Positions 31,829 to 40,844 of a DNA stretch of 64,000 bases are shown here, piece by piece (position 1 is the stretch's first letter; each line of letters begins with the position of its first letter). This DNA is from Massilia sp. Bi118 (GTDB lineage: Bacteria > Pseudomonadota > Gammaproteobacteria > Burkholderiales > Burkholderiaceae_D): positions 186,001-250,000 of the forward strand of contig NZ_CAKKMV010000003.1 in NCBI RefSeq assembly GCF_918697865.1, read 5' to 3'. A model generated the notes under the pieces. The model saw only the letters and a list, made by a program, of their open reading frames with translations. It was not told where the DNA came from and searched no databases. Made by a program: the position numbers and the translations under genes.

Positions 31829-34657
31829 TCAAGCGCGCACCAGGCGGCACATCGACACTTTGGTTTCCTGCATCATCGTCACGGCGTCATAGCCGTAGGT
31901 CCAGCCGGTGTTGACGGCCTCGCCGCGCACGGCCGGGGCGCCGCCTTCCGGATAATGCTTTTCCAGGTCCTCGCCCATCCACCAGCCGCCGAAGTGGAAA
32001 GGCATCCACACCAGGCCCTGGGGCACGCGCTGGGTCACCATCGCCATCATCTTGAGGTTGGCCCCGGTCGGGGTCTGGACCCAGATGAAATCGCCCAGCT
32101 TGACGCCGATCTGGGCCGCGTCCTCGGGGTTCACCTCGCAGAACATGTTCTGCTGCAGCTCGGCCAGCCAGGGATTCGAACGGGTCTCCTCGCCGCCGCC
32201 TTCGAATTCGACCAGGCGGCCGGAGGTCATGATGAGCGGATAGTCCTTCGAGAAGTCGACCTGCTGCACCGATTTGTACAGCGTCGGCAGGCGCCAGAAG
32301 GCGGCCTTGTCGTCGTAGGTCGGGTACTTGGCCACCAGGTCGCGCCGCGGCGACATGATCGGCTCGCGGTGGGTCGGCACCGGGTCCGGGAAGTTCCAGA
32401 CATTGCAGCGCGCTCGCGCATTGCCCCAGGGTGCACAGCCGTGGGCGATGACCACCCGGATGATGCCGCCCGAAAGGTCGGTCTTCCAGTTCTTGCCCTC
32501 GGCGGCAGCCTGCTCTTCCGGCGTGAGGTCGGCCCACCAGCCCAGCTTTTTCATGAACACGTGGTCGAATTCCGGATAGCCGACGTCCAGTTCGCTGTCC
32601 TTGTTGGTCGAGCCGTCGGCCGCCAGCAGGCTCTCGCCGTTGTGCTCGACGCCCCAGTTGGCGCGGAACGGCAGGCCGCCCTCGGCCACCGATTTGTGGA
32701 TGTCGTACAGGATGGGCGTGCCCGGGTGCTTCATCTCCGGCGTGCCCCAGCACGGCCACGGCAAGCCGTAATAGTCGCCCTTGCACGGGCCGTCGTCGGC
32801 GCGCATGGTGGTCGGATTGAAGGTGTGCTTGTTCTCCATGTGCAGCTTGAGGCGCTCCGGCGAGCAGCCCGTATAGCCGATGGTCCAGCAGGAGCGGTTG
32901 ATTTCGCGGAGGATGTCCTCGATCACCGGCTCGTTGTTGACCACCTTGATGTTCTTGCACAGCTGTTCCGCGAAGCCGAACTTTTTCGCGAACAGGTACA
33001 TGATCTCGTGGTCGGTCTTGCACTCGAACAGGGGCTGGATCACACGCTCGCGCCACTGGATCGAGCGGTTCGAGGCCGTCACCGAGCCCTGGGTCTCGAA
33101 CTGCGAAGCCGCCGGCAGCAGGTAGACACCGTCCTGGCGCCCGTGCATGGACGCCGTCATGCTCGGATAAGGGTCGATCACGACCAGCATGTCGAGCTTC
33201 TGCATGGCCGCCTTCATGTCCGGCAGGCGGGTCTGGCTGTTCGGCGCGTGGCCCCAGTAGATCACGGCGCGCAGGTTGCTCGGCTGGTCGACGTACTGGT
33301 TCTCTTCATTGACGGCGTCAAACCAGCGCGAGACCGTGATGCCCGGCTTCTCCATCAGTTCCTTGGAGCCGAAGCGCGACTTGATCCACTCGTAGTCGAC
33401 GCCCCAGACGTTGGCGAAGTGCTTCCACGCGCCCTCCGCGATGCCGTAGTAGCCCGGCAGCGATTCGCCGTTCGGGCCGACGTCGGTGGCGCCCTGCACG
33501 TTGTCGTGGCCGCGGTAGATGTTGGCGCCGCCGCCCGGCACGCCGATATTCCCCAGCGCCAGCTGCAGGATGCACAGGGCGCGCACATTGGCGGTGCCGA
33601 CGTGGTGCTGGGTGATACCCATGCACCAGACCACCGAGGATGGCTTGTTCTTGGCCAGCATCTCGGCCGCCATCCGCACCGCGGATTCCGGCACCCCGGT
33701 AACGTCGGTGACCTTGTCCGGGGTCCATTTCGCGACTTCCTTGCGAACGTCGTCCATGCCGTTGGTGCGGGCGGCAATGTATTCCTTGTCTTCCCAGCCG
33801 TTCTCGAAGATGTGCCAGAGAATGCCCCACACCAGCGGGATGTCGGTGCCGGGCCGGACCCGCACATAGTGGTGGGCGAAGCGCGCGGTGCGCGTGAACC
33901 GCGGATCGATCACGATCATCTTGGCGCCCAGCTCCTTGGCGTGCAGGAAGTGCAGCATCGAGATCGGGTGGGCCTCGGCCGGATTCGAACCGATGAACAT
34001 CACGGCCTTGCTGTAGTGCAGGTCGTTGAAGGAGTTCGTCATTGCGCCGTAGCCGAAGGTCTGGGCCACGCCCGCCACCGTGGTCGAGTGGCAGATGCGC
34101 GCCTGGTGGTCGCAGTTGTTGCTGCCCCAGAAGGAAATCCATTTGCGCAGCAGGTAGGACTGCTCGTTGTTGTGCTTGGAGCTGCCGATCAGCATCAGCG
34201 CGTCCGGGCCGGACTTCTGGCGCAGCGCCAGCAGCTTGTCGCCGATTTCGTTGATCGCCTGGTCCCAGGAGATGCGCTCGTACTTGCCGTTCACGAGCTT
34301 CATCGGATAGCGCAGGCGGTGCTCGCCGAAACCGTGCTCGCGCACCGAGGCGCCCTTGGCGCAGTGGGCGCCCATGTTGATGGGCGAATCGAAGGCCGCT
34401 TCCTGGCGCACCCAGACCCCGTTGCTGACCACCGCCTCCACTGAGCAACCGACCGAGCAGTGGCTGCAGACGGTGTGCTTGATCTCGGTTTTCGGCGCCG
34501 TATTCGCGCCCGGCGCCGGGTCGGCCGCGCTGGCCGGCTCGATCACGTTCAGCGGCAGGTGGCGCGCGACTGCCGCGGCGCCGGCCGTGACGCCGGCGCC
34601 GACCAGGAATTTGCGACGTTTCAGGCCGTTGTCGCGCGAAGTCTTCACCAGGGTCAT
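31829..34657 (-). CDS. fdhA: Formate dehydrogenase alpha subunit, molybdopterin/tungstopterin, Cys type
   Basis: 942 residues. The Tat motif KRRKFLVGAG (about 13-22) leads a signal of about 44 residues. The N-terminal 4Fe-4S cluster is bound by Cys64, Cys67, Cys71 and Cys99 (HTVCSHCSVGCSVEA ... GAHCAKGA). The active-site residue that is selenocysteine in E. coli FdnG is Cys189 here (ARICHSTTVAG), encoded by TGC, so no UGA recoding is involved. Further molybdopterin-binding segments include MFIGSNPAEAHPISM and the C-terminal dinucleotide-binding domain (LVWMPFHFGGWWMGED). The enzyme oxidises formate to CO2 in the periplasm. The small Tat protein gene lies 21 bp upstream. Confidence 0.95.
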   Translation of the reverse strand: MTLVKTSRDNGLKRRKFLVGAGVTAGAAAVARHLPLNVIEPASAADPAPGANTAPKTEIKHTVCSHCSVGCSVEAVVSNGVWVRQEAAFDSPINMGAHCAKGASVREHGFGEHRLRYPMKLVNGKYERISWDQAINEIGDKLLALRQKSGPDALMLIGSSKHNNEQSYLLRKWISFWGSNNCDHQARICHSTTVAGVAQTFGYGAMTNSFNDLHYSKAVMFIGSNPAEAHPISMLHFLHAKELGAKMIVIDPRFTRTARFAHHYVRVRPGTDIPLVWGILWHIFENGWEDKEYIAARTNGMDDVRKEVAKWTPDKVTDVTGVPESAVRMAAEMLAKNKPSSVVWCMGITQHHVGTANVRALCILQLALGNIGVPGGGANIYRGHDNVQGATDVGPNGESLPGYYGIAEGAWKHFANVWGVDYEWIKSRFGSKELMEKPGITVSRWFDAVNEENQYVDQPSNLRAVIYWGHAPNSQTRLPDMKAAMQKLDMLVVIDPYPSMTASMHGRQDGVYLLPAASQFETQGSVTASNRSIQWRERVIQPLFECKTDHEIMYLFAKKFGFAEQLCKNIKVVNNEPVIEDILREINRSCWTIGYTGCSPERLKLHMENKHTFNPTTMRADDGPCKGDYYGLPWPCWGTPEMKHPGTPILYDIHKSVAEGGLPFRANWGVEHNGESLLAADGSTNKDSELDVGYPEFDHVFMKKLGWWADLTPEEQAAAEGKNWKTDLSGGIIRVVIAHGCAPWGNARARCNVWNFPDPVPTHREPIMSPRRDLVAKYPTYDDKAAFWRLPTLYKSVQQVDFSKDYPLIMTSGRLVEFEGGGEETRSNPWLAELQQNMFCEVNPEDAAQIGVKLGDFIWVQTPTGANLKMMAMVTQRVPQGLVWMPFHFGGWWMGEDLEKHYPEGGAPAVRGEAVNTGWTYGYDAVTMMQETKVSMCRLVRA

Positions 34658-34678
34658 GGTTGTTCCTCTTTGCTCTGA

Positions 34679-34888
34679 TTACCAGTAGGCGGCCGTCGCG
34701 TAGTAACGGCGGATGTGTTCGGTCTCGTGGTAGCCCTTGGGCTTGGCGGCTTCTTCCGGAACGGGCGCGGGCGGCGGCGCCGTCTCGGCGGCGCTGGCGC
34801 GGGCGGCCACCACGGCCAGGGCGCCCAGCGGCGCCGCCTTCAGCAGGCTGCGGCGGGCGGGGTCGGGAGTCTGTTCGTTCTTGGCCAT
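34679..34888 (-). CDS. Small Tat-signal protein of formate dehydrogenase loci
   Basis: 69 residues starting at MAKNEQTPDPARRSLLKAAP, after AGGAACATC; the upstream in-frame codons lack a ribosome site. The twin-arginine motif ARRSLLKAA and an Ala-rich h-region lead to a short mature part ending YHETEHIRRYYATAAYW. This matches the family named formate dehydrogenase region TAT target. Its role is unknown; it is probably exported alone or with FdhA. Lies between torD and fdhA. Confidence 0.85.
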   Translation of the reverse strand: MAKNEQTPDPARRSLLKAAPLGALAVVAARASAAETAPPPAPVPEEAAKPKGYHETEHIRRYYATAAYW

Positions 34889-34896
34889 GATGTTCC

Positions 34897-35568
34897 TCAT
34901 GCGGCAATGGTTGAATCGGCCGGCTGCCACATTGCAAACGCAAGGGCCTCGACCCCGAGGAAGGCGCCCACGAAGGCCGCCACCACCCGGTAGAAATTGG
35001 CCGGCTCCGCGGCGGCGATGTCAAGCAGGCAGGCTGCGTACCAGGGCTGGATATGGGCCGTGAAGAGGTGCTGCTGTTCTTCGAGCGGCTGGCGCGCGAT
35101 GCCCGGCGCGCCGGAAATCAGCACGCGCATGGTCTCGCACAGGGCGCCCAGGTGGTCCTCGAACTCGCCGACGCCGCGCGCCCGCGCGATGCCCAGGCGG
35201 CCCAGGTCCTGGCGCAGTTCGGCCAGCGGCACGTCGTTCAGGTGGCCCGCCACGTAGAAGGAGCCGTAGGGATTCAGCAGCGGATTGCCGGTGCTGATGA
35301 AGAGGGCCGAGAATTCATCGGCGACGGCCGCCGCATCCATCACGCTGGCGGCCTGGCTCAGTTTCAGCCAGGCGTCTTCGAGAGCCTGCCCCGCTTCGGC
35401 GAGGCCATCGGCGTGGACCGGGTCGGCGTCGGCCAGGGCCTTGAGCAGGCCGGCGTTCGGCGGCGCCAGCATCAGGCGTGCGATCAGCGCGTAAAAGTCG
35501 GCCCGCGCCTGGTCCTCATCGGACAAGGGCAAGGCGATCGTTTGTAAGGACGTGTTCTCCTGTGGCAC
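34897..35568 (-). CDS. TorD/DmsD-family redox-enzyme maturation chaperone
   Basis: 223 residues, all-helical TorD fold: RADFYALIARLMLAPP, LADEFSALFISTGNP-type segment (VADEFSALFISTGNPLLNPYGSFYVAGHLN), LGALCETMRVLI and HIQPWYAACLLDI. These chaperones bind the Tat signal of a molybdoenzyme and hold it until the cofactor is loaded; here the client is most likely FdhA. First gene of the formate dehydrogenase run, 77 bp after the DUF2474 gene, so transcription could start in 35569-35646 or continue from the cyd operon; I saw no terminator between them. Confidence 0.9.
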   Translation of the reverse strand: MPQENTSLQTIALPLSDEDQARADFYALIARLMLAPPNAGLLKALADADPVHADGLAEAGQALEDAWLKLSQAASVMDAAAVADEFSALFISTGNPLLNPYGSFYVAGHLNDVPLAELRQDLGRLGIARARGVGEFEDHLGALCETMRVLISGAPGIARQPLEEQQHLFTAHIQPWYAACLLDIAAAEPANFYRVVAAFVGAFLGVEALAFAMWQPADSTIAA

Positions 35569-35646
35569 TGAGCGGTTCTCCCGTTAGCAAATCTGCACTG
35601 AAAGTGTAGTCCTACGTAACCCAAGAGGCGCGCACGGTTGAAGCTT

Positions 35647-35769
35647 CTACTTCATGCCGGCCGCATGCATGAGCACCCGCAACAGCCAGGCGACGCCCGC
35701 CAGCGCCGCCACCCCGAGCAGCCAGAGACCCAGCATCCAGCCCAGCCTGCGCATCCAGAGCGTGTTCAT
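35647..35769 (-). CDS. DUF2474-family small membrane protein (CydX-like position)
   Basis: A 40-codon frame with a single transmembrane helix: MNTLWMRRLGWMLGLWLLGV, then AALAGVAWLLRVLMHAAGMK. The RRLGW motif and the size match the DUF2474 family found after cydAB in many Proteobacteria. Its ATG overlaps the cydB stop (ATGA), typical of CydX-like partner peptides that stabilise cytochrome bd. The length and sequence differ from E. coli CydX. No separate functional evidence. Confidence 0.8.
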   Translation of the reverse strand: MNTLWMRRLGWMLGLWLLGVAALAGVAWLLRVLMHAAGMK

Positions 35770-36776
35770 CAGTGGTAGCCCTCGGTATCGATCACCTTGC
35801 CGCGAAACACGTAATAGGCCCAGCCCGTATAGGCCAGGATCAGGGGCAGCACGATCAGCGTGCCGACCAGGGCGAAGCTCTGGGTGGCAGGCGGTGCGGC
35901 CGCTTCCCAGATCGTGATGAAGGGCGGGACGATGTGCGGCCAGATGCTGATCGCCATGCCCGTAAAGCCCAGCAGCACCAGCGCCAGCGCGGCGGCGAAG
36001 GGCTGCCAGGACGGATTGCGCTTCAGCGACCACAGCAGCCAGACCAGGGAAGCGGCCACCAGCAGCGGCACCGGCGACAGGATCAGCAGGTTCGGAAAGC
36101 TGAACCAGCGCTCGGCCACCTGGTGCTGGGACAGCGGGGTCCACACGCTGACGACGGCGATGGCCGCCAGCAGCAGCCAGGTGAAGGGCCGCGCCAGCTT
36201 CCGCATGCGTTCGTGCAGCTCGCCGCCGGTCTTCATCACCAGCCAGGTCGCGCCTAGCAGCGCATAGGCGATCATGACCCCGCAGCCGGCCGCCAGCGGG
36301 AAAGGCGCGAACCAGTCCAGCGGCCCGCCCGCATAGCTGCGCCCCGACACCGGGATCCCGGAAAGGAAGGCGCCCAGCGACACGCCCTGGAAGAAGGCCG
36401 CCGTCATCGACCCGCCGATGAAGGCCAGGTCCCAGATGGGCCGTTCGCGGTCGTTGGCCTTGAAGCGGAATTCGAAGGCGACGCCGCGGAAGATCAGGCC
36501 GAGCAGCATGAAGATCAGCGGCAGGTAGAGGCCGGGCAGGATCACCGCGTAGGCCACCGGGAAGGCCGCCAGCAGGCCCTCGCCGCCCAGCACCAGCCAG
36601 GTCTCGTTGCCGTCCCAGATCGGCGCCACCGAATTCATCATCGTATCGCGGTCCCGTTTGGCCGGAACGAAGGGATAGAGCATGCCGATGCCGAGGTCGA
36701 AGCCGTCCAGCACCACGTACATGAAGACGGAGAAGAAGATGATGCCGGCCCAGACCGCGGTGATGTCGATGTCCAT
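35769..36776 (-). CDS. cydB: Cytochrome bd ubiquinol oxidase subunit II
   Basis: 335 residues from the ATG of MDIDITAVWAG. A much longer open frame exists upstream but overlaps cydA, so I chose the ATG two bases after its stop. About nine helices; FSVFMYVVLDGFDLGIGMLYPF and MNSVAPIWDGNETWLVLGG are diagnostic CydB motifs. It pairs with CydA in the quinol oxidase of the inner membrane, which reduces O2 to water without pumping protons. Coupled to cydA and to the DUF2474 gene. Confidence 0.95.
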   Translation of the reverse strand: MDIDITAVWAGIIFFSVFMYVVLDGFDLGIGMLYPFVPAKRDRDTMMNSVAPIWDGNETWLVLGGEGLLAAFPVAYAVILPGLYLPLIFMLLGLIFRGVAFEFRFKANDRERPIWDLAFIGGSMTAAFFQGVSLGAFLSGIPVSGRSYAGGPLDWFAPFPLAAGCGVMIAYALLGATWLVMKTGGELHERMRKLARPFTWLLLAAIAVVSVWTPLSQHQVAERWFSFPNLLILSPVPLLVAASLVWLLWSLKRNPSWQPFAAALALVLLGFTGMAISIWPHIVPPFITIWEAAAPPATQSFALVGTLIVLPLILAYTGWAYYVFRGKVIDTEGYH

Positions 36777-36778
36777 AG

Positions 36779-38206
36779 TCACGTCATGTTGTCTTCGTTG
36801 GCCGAGGCCTCGGCTTCCGGCACCGACAGGGGCCGCGCCGGCGTGCGTCCCCTGCCCGGCCCGCCCTGGGCCGCACGCGTGGTGTCGAAGGCTTGCGGGC
36901 CCTTGCGCACCAGCCGCAGCACATAGGCGATGCCGACGCCGAATACGAACAGGTAGGCGACCACGAACAGCGCCAGCGACAGCGCCAGCGGCCCGGCGGA
37001 AATCTTCGAGGCGCCGTCGGTCGTGCGCAGCACGCCGTAGACGATCCAGGGCTGGCGCCCGACCTCGGTGGTGATCCAGCCGGCCAGCACCGCCAGCAGG
37101 CCCGCCGGCCCCATCCATAGCGCCATTTTCAAAAAGCCGCGGCTGTCGTAGAGGCGCTTTTTGAAGCGCAGCCACAGGCTCCAGGCGCCCAGCGCAATCA
37201 TCAGGAGGCCCAGGCCGACCATCGCGCGGAAGCTCCAGAACAGGATCAGGGAGTTGGGCCGCTCATCCTTCGGAAATTCCTTGAGGCCCTTGATCTGGCC
37301 GCCCCAGCTGTGGGTCAGGATCCAGCTGCCGACGCGCGGTATGCCAAGTGCGAATTTGGTTTCCTCGTCCTTCATGGAGGGAATGCCGAACAGCAGCAGC
37401 GGCAAGGGCTTGTCGCCTTCGTTCTCCCAGTGTCCCTCGAGCGCAGCGATCTTGGCCGGCTGGTGCTGCAAGGTGTTCAGGCCGTGCATGTCCCCGACCA
37501 CGGCCTGGATCGGCGCGACGATCAGCACCATCCACATCGCCATCGACAGCATGGTGCGCACCGCGGCGTTGCTCCGCCCTTTCAACAGGTGCCAGGCGGC
37601 CGACGCGCCCACGAACAGCGCCGTCGACAGGAAAGCGGCGATCGACATGTGCACCAGCCGGTAGGGGAAGGACGGGTTGAAGATGATCCTGAGCCAGTCG
37701 ACCGGCACCATGCGCCCCTCGACGATGGCGTAGCCCTGCGGCGTCTGCATCCAGCTGTTCGAGCCGAGAATCCAGGTGGCGGAGATCAGGGTGCCGAGCG
37801 CAACCATGCAGGTGGCAAGGAAGTGCAGCCCGGGCCCGACCTTGGTCCAGCCGAACAGCATCACGCCCAGGAAGCCGGCTTCCAGGAAGAAGGCTGTCAG
37901 CACCTCGTAGGCCAGCAGCGGCCCGGTGATGGCGCCGGCGTATTCGGAAAAATAGCTCCAGTTGGTGCCGAACTGGTAAGCCATCACGATGCCGGAGACC
38001 ACGCCCATGCCGAAGGTCACGGCGAAGATCCGCAGCCAGAACTGGTACAGGTCGACGAAGACCTGGCGCCTGGTCTTCAGCCAGCACAGCTCCAGCACGG
38101 CCAGGTAGCTGGCCAGGCCGATGGTGATCGCGGGAAACAGGATGTGGAAGGACATCGTGAACGCGAACTGCAGGCGCGCCAGGTCCAACGCCGCCAAGCC
38201 GAACAT
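36779..38206 (-). CDS. cydA: Cytochrome bd ubiquinol oxidase subunit I
   Basis: 475 residues. The b595/haem d ligand His is in FAFTMSFHILFPAITIG, the conserved Glu pair lies in GPLLAYEVLTAFFLEAGFLG, and GWITTEVGRQPWIVYG marks the C-terminal quinol side. The length is shorter than E. coli CydA (522 aa) and indicates a short Q loop, the type often called CIO (cyanide-insensitive oxidase). First gene of cydAB-DUF2474. It diverges from fnr across about 200 bp, in which I found no canonical TTGAT-N4-ATCAA site. Confidence 0.95.
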   Translation of the reverse strand: MFGLAALDLARLQFAFTMSFHILFPAITIGLASYLAVLELCWLKTRRQVFVDLYQFWLRIFAVTFGMGVVSGIVMAYQFGTNWSYFSEYAGAITGPLLAYEVLTAFFLEAGFLGVMLFGWTKVGPGLHFLATCMVALGTLISATWILGSNSWMQTPQGYAIVEGRMVPVDWLRIIFNPSFPYRLVHMSIAAFLSTALFVGASAAWHLLKGRSNAAVRTMLSMAMWMVLIVAPIQAVVGDMHGLNTLQHQPAKIAALEGHWENEGDKPLPLLLFGIPSMKDEETKFALGIPRVGSWILTHSWGGQIKGLKEFPKDERPNSLILFWSFRAMVGLGLLMIALGAWSLWLRFKKRLYDSRGFLKMALWMGPAGLLAVLAGWITTEVGRQPWIVYGVLRTTDGASKISAGPLALSLALFVVAYLFVFGVGIAYVLRLVRKGPQAFDTTRAAQGGPGRGRTPARPLSVPEAEASANEDNMT

Positions 38207-38363
38207 GTGAGCTCCCCTTATTGTTGTGTGCAGAATCTAGCACGCGCCGGGGTGCGCACGATTGCCAGGGTGGCAAGGCTGGCCTGCGGTCAAAATGCGA
38301 CATCATGTGAACAGACGTTCAACTGTTCCGCCGGCAAGCCGCCCGGTCCTTGAACAGCGACCG

Positions 38364-38369
38364 TATAAT
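38364..38369 (+). promoter_or_regulatory. Candidate -10 box of the fnr gene
   Basis: TATAAT lies 36 bp before the ATG of fnr at a position suited to a promoter; the expected -35 region is GC-rich and weak, so an activator may be needed. Confidence 0.4.
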
Positions 38370-38404
38370 CACGGATATTGACAGCCATCCGCCTTCACCG
38401 ACCG

Positions 38405-39175
38405 ATGATCCAGGCCATCAGCTTCCCCAATGACGACAAACCGCTGAATGTGCAAACCCTGAAGGCCAGCTGCGCGGCCTGCAGCATGCACCAGCTTTGC
38501 CTGCCGATGGGCCTCGAGGATGCGGACATCGACCGCCTCGACAAGATCATCGGCCGCCGCCGCCGCGTGGCGCGCGACGAGCACCTGTACCGCAAGGGCG
38601 ATCCCTTCCGCAACCTGTACGCGGTGCGCTTCGGGCATTTCAAGACTTACCAGGTGAACGCCGCCGGCGAAACCCAGATCACGGGCTTCCAGATGGCCGG
38701 CGAACTGCTGGGCATGGACGCGATCAGCAGCGAACGCCACCACTGCGATGCGGTCGCGCTCGAGGACAGCGAAGTCTGCGAGATCCCCTTCGGCAACCTG
38801 GAAGAGCTGTTCGGCCAGGTGCCGACGCTGCTGCGCCACTTCCACCGCATGATGAGCAGCGAGATCACGCGCGAGCAGAACGCCATGCTGCTGCTCGGCA
38901 ATATGCGGGCGGAACAGCGCTTCGCGGTCTTCCTGGTCAACAAATCGGCCCGCTACGCCGCGCGCGGCTACTCGCCCACCCAGTTCGCGCTGCGCATGTC
39001 GCGCGAAGACATCGGCAACTACCTGGGCCTGACGATCGAGAGCATCAGCCGCCTGCTGTCGCGCTTCAAGAAAATGGGCTTGCTGACGATCGACAAGCGC
39101 GAGGTCACCCTGCTCGACCCGGCGCGCCTGAAAGCGATGGCGGCCGGCACCGAGCAGTGCAGCCCGATGGCCTGA
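38405..39175 (+). CDS. fnr: Fnr-type oxygen-sensing transcriptional regulator
   Basis: 256 residues from the ATG; the longer frame begins with TTG at 38378, only 9 bp after the TATAAT box, so it is unlikely. The 4Fe-4S ligands are Cys23, Cys26, Cys32 and Cys114 (KASCAACSMHQLC and RHHCDAV). A cAMP-receptor-type barrel and dimer helix lead to the HTH SREDIGNYLGLTIESISRLL, which carries the E--SR residues that read TTGAT half-sites in Fnr. In the absence of O2 the dimer activates anaerobic genes. The FNR boxes at 57484-57497 and 62793-62828 in this window are probable targets. Divergent from cydA. Confidence 0.93.
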   Translation: MIQAISFPNDDKPLNVQTLKASCAACSMHQLCLPMGLEDADIDRLDKIIGRRRRVARDEHLYRKGDPFRNLYAVRFGHFKTYQVNAAGETQITGFQMAGELLGMDAISSERHHCDAVALEDSEVCEIPFGNLEELFGQVPTLLRHFHRMMSSEITREQNAMLLLGNMRAEQRFAVFLVNKSARYAARGYSPTQFALRMSREDIGNYLGLTIESISRLLSRFKKMGLLTIDKREVTLLDPARLKAMAAGTEQCSPMA

Positions 39176-39188
39176 TCAGGGCTGTAAA

Positions 39189-39830
39189 CTAGGGCTGCCC
39201 AAGTTTGCCGATGACGCTGGCCACCTTGGTGGTGATCACGTCGACGGCCGGACCATTCGCGCCGTGCGGCAGGATGACATCGGCGTGGCGCTTGGTCGGT
39301 TCGATGAACTGCTTGTGCATCGGACGCACCGTTTCCAGGTACTGGTTGACGATGCTCTCCGTCGTGCGGCCGCGCTCGGCGATATCCCGCTGCATGCGGC
39401 GGATGAAGCGCACGTCCGGGGCGGTATCGACGAAGATCTTCAGCGACATCATCTTGCGCAAGTCCGCATCGTAGAGGGCAAACAGGCCTTCGATCACGAT
39501 GACCGGGGCCGGCTTGACCGGAATGGTCTTGCTGGAACGGTTGTCGATCGTGAAGTCGTACTCCGGCATGGCGATCGTTTCGCCATTGCGCAAGGCGCGA
39601 ACGTGCTGCACCATCAGCGGCCAGTCGAAGGCGTCCGGGTGGTCGTAATTTTGCTTGCGGCGGACTTCGGGGGTGAGTTCGGACTGGTCGTTGTAGTAGT
39701 CGTCCTGCATCACGACCGACACCATCTCGGCGCCGAAGGACGCCAGCACCTGCTGGGTCACCGTGGATTTGCCGCTGCCGCTGCCGCCGGCAACGCCAAT
39801 GACGAAGGGTTGGAAGGGATTCTGATTCAT
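39189..39830 (-). CDS. udk: Uridine kinase
   Basis: 213 residues from the ATG of MNQNPFQ; the frame continues upstream but without a site. The P-loop GVAGGSGSGKST is at the N-terminus, followed by QDDYYNDQS, the NYDHPDAFDW substrate motif and PVIVIEGLFALY. It phosphorylates uridine and cytidine with ATP or GTP in pyrimidine salvage. Convergent with fnr, 13 bp between the stops. Confidence 0.93.
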   Translation of the reverse strand: MNQNPFQPFVIGVAGGSGSGKSTVTQQVLASFGAEMVSVVMQDDYYNDQSELTPEVRRKQNYDHPDAFDWPLMVQHVRALRNGETIAMPEYDFTIDNRSSKTIPVKPAPVIVIEGLFALYDADLRKMMSLKIFVDTAPDVRFIRRMQRDIAERGRTTESIVNQYLETVRPMHKQFIEPTKRHADVILPHGANGPAVDVITTKVASVIGKLGQP

Positions 39831-40238
39831 CCCCGAATGATACCGGAGCGGCGGCGGAACTGACAGGGGGCGGCAGACCGGGACGGAGCATACGGCGTTC
39901 CCGCGAGCGCTTGACGGTCCGGGCCCCAGGATCCCTGTGTCTGTCAAAGACGCGTTCATTGTTATCGAAAATCAATCCATTAACCACTTCAGTCGGGCTT
40001 GCGGGCGCCTTTTCAGCTCCCCGATTTATCCCCGCCAGTTCGAGCAACGGCAGACAAATATGCCATCCGATATTAAACGACAACGTTGTAAATATATCGA
40101 GGTTCCGGAACAACATCAAATAAAAAAACAAGCGCCTTCCTACCGGAGAAAATTATTGCCATGCGACAATTCGTATCTCTATAAAGAAGAGCCTGCTTGC
40201 TGTTCTTCATTTTTATAAATTTCCACTAATATTTTCTT
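39831..40238. other. AT-rich intergenic stretch
   Basis: GC drops from about two-thirds at the left to AT-rich near 39955-40238. A 94-codon frame at 39937-40218 lacks a ribosome site and a recognisable domain. AAGAAGAGC CTGCTT GCTGTTCTT (40184-40207, one mismatch) followed by a T run could be a weak terminator or attenuator ahead of the next gene. The promoter of the downstream three-gene set probably lies here. Confidence 0.4.
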
Positions 40239-40799
40239 ATGAACACCTCAACTTCTACTCCAGTTGCGAGCGCCGATGCACCTGCATTTGGAGAAAATGG
40301 CGCCATTCCGCACCGCAAGCCCTCAATATTGTTGATCCTGGCAATCATTTTTATTCCGGTGCTGGCTGCGTGGTTTACCTTGAGAAATGGATACAGCAAA
40401 GCAGTGCGATGGATGGCATTCGGATGGATGGGCATCTATCTGCTTGCTTCCTCAGGCAACGGCACCACCGATAGTCGAGTGGAAGAAGTCATCACGAATT
40501 ACCTCCTGGCCTCGACCGGAAAAGGTATTTGCGAAACGGTCACGGATACAAAACTGGATGTGATCAGCCGCGGCACAGCCGCTTATGAGTATGCAAAACC
40601 TGAACCGGCGGTCCTCGCGAAGTTCACGGCGACCTGCACCTATTATGTGGGCGGCAAAGAGATAAAAAAGCGCGATGAGTACGCCGCTTATGTGGTCATC
40701 CAGAAAAGTACCGGCAATGCCGAAAGCGTCATTCTCGGAATCGAATATATGGATCGCGTCAAGCAGCGCCTGGATTCCCTCAACTTTGTCGAGGGCTGA
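40239..40799 (+). CDS. Hypothetical membrane protein of the lower-GC island
   Basis: 186 residues. A proline-containing N-terminal tail precedes one or two hydrophobic segments, ILLILAIIFIPVLAAWFTL and AVRWMAFGWMGIYLLAS. The soluble remainder has two Cys (GKGICETVTDTK and TATCTYYVG) that may pair outside the membrane. The segment YYVGGKEIKKRDEYAAYVVI is a beta-rich part. No family recognised. The base composition is lower in GC than the flanking genes, and no clear Shine-Dalgarno precedes the ATG. First of three small genes in the same direction. Confidence 0.65.
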   Translation: MNTSTSTPVASADAPAFGENGAIPHRKPSILLILAIIFIPVLAAWFTLRNGYSKAVRWMAFGWMGIYLLASSGNGTTDSRVEEVITNYLLASTGKGICETVTDTKLDVISRGTAAYEYAKPEPAVLAKFTATCTYYVGGKEIKKRDEYAAYVVIQKSTGNAESVILGIEYMDRVKQRLDSLNFVEG

Positions 40800-40844
40800 G
40801 CCTTCGAAGCTTACAAACTAATGCCTTTAGCCCGGATACACAAA

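Noticed and set aside
31445..34444. A 999-codon plus-strand open frame opposite the FDH alpha and beta genes
   Set aside because: Antisense to motif-complete FDH subunits; composition is Arg/His/Val-rich and has no domain. Not a gene.
31829..34657. Selenocysteine in FDH alpha
   Set aside because: Codon 189 is TGC and there is no in-frame TGA; the enzyme is the Cys type.
38207..38404. FNR box between cydA and fnr
   Set aside because: TTGAA and ATC-like fragments occur but no TTGAT-N4-ATCAA site with acceptable match.
39937..40218. 94-codon frame in the AT-rich spacer after udk
   Set aside because: No site, no domain; the translation has no coherent pattern.
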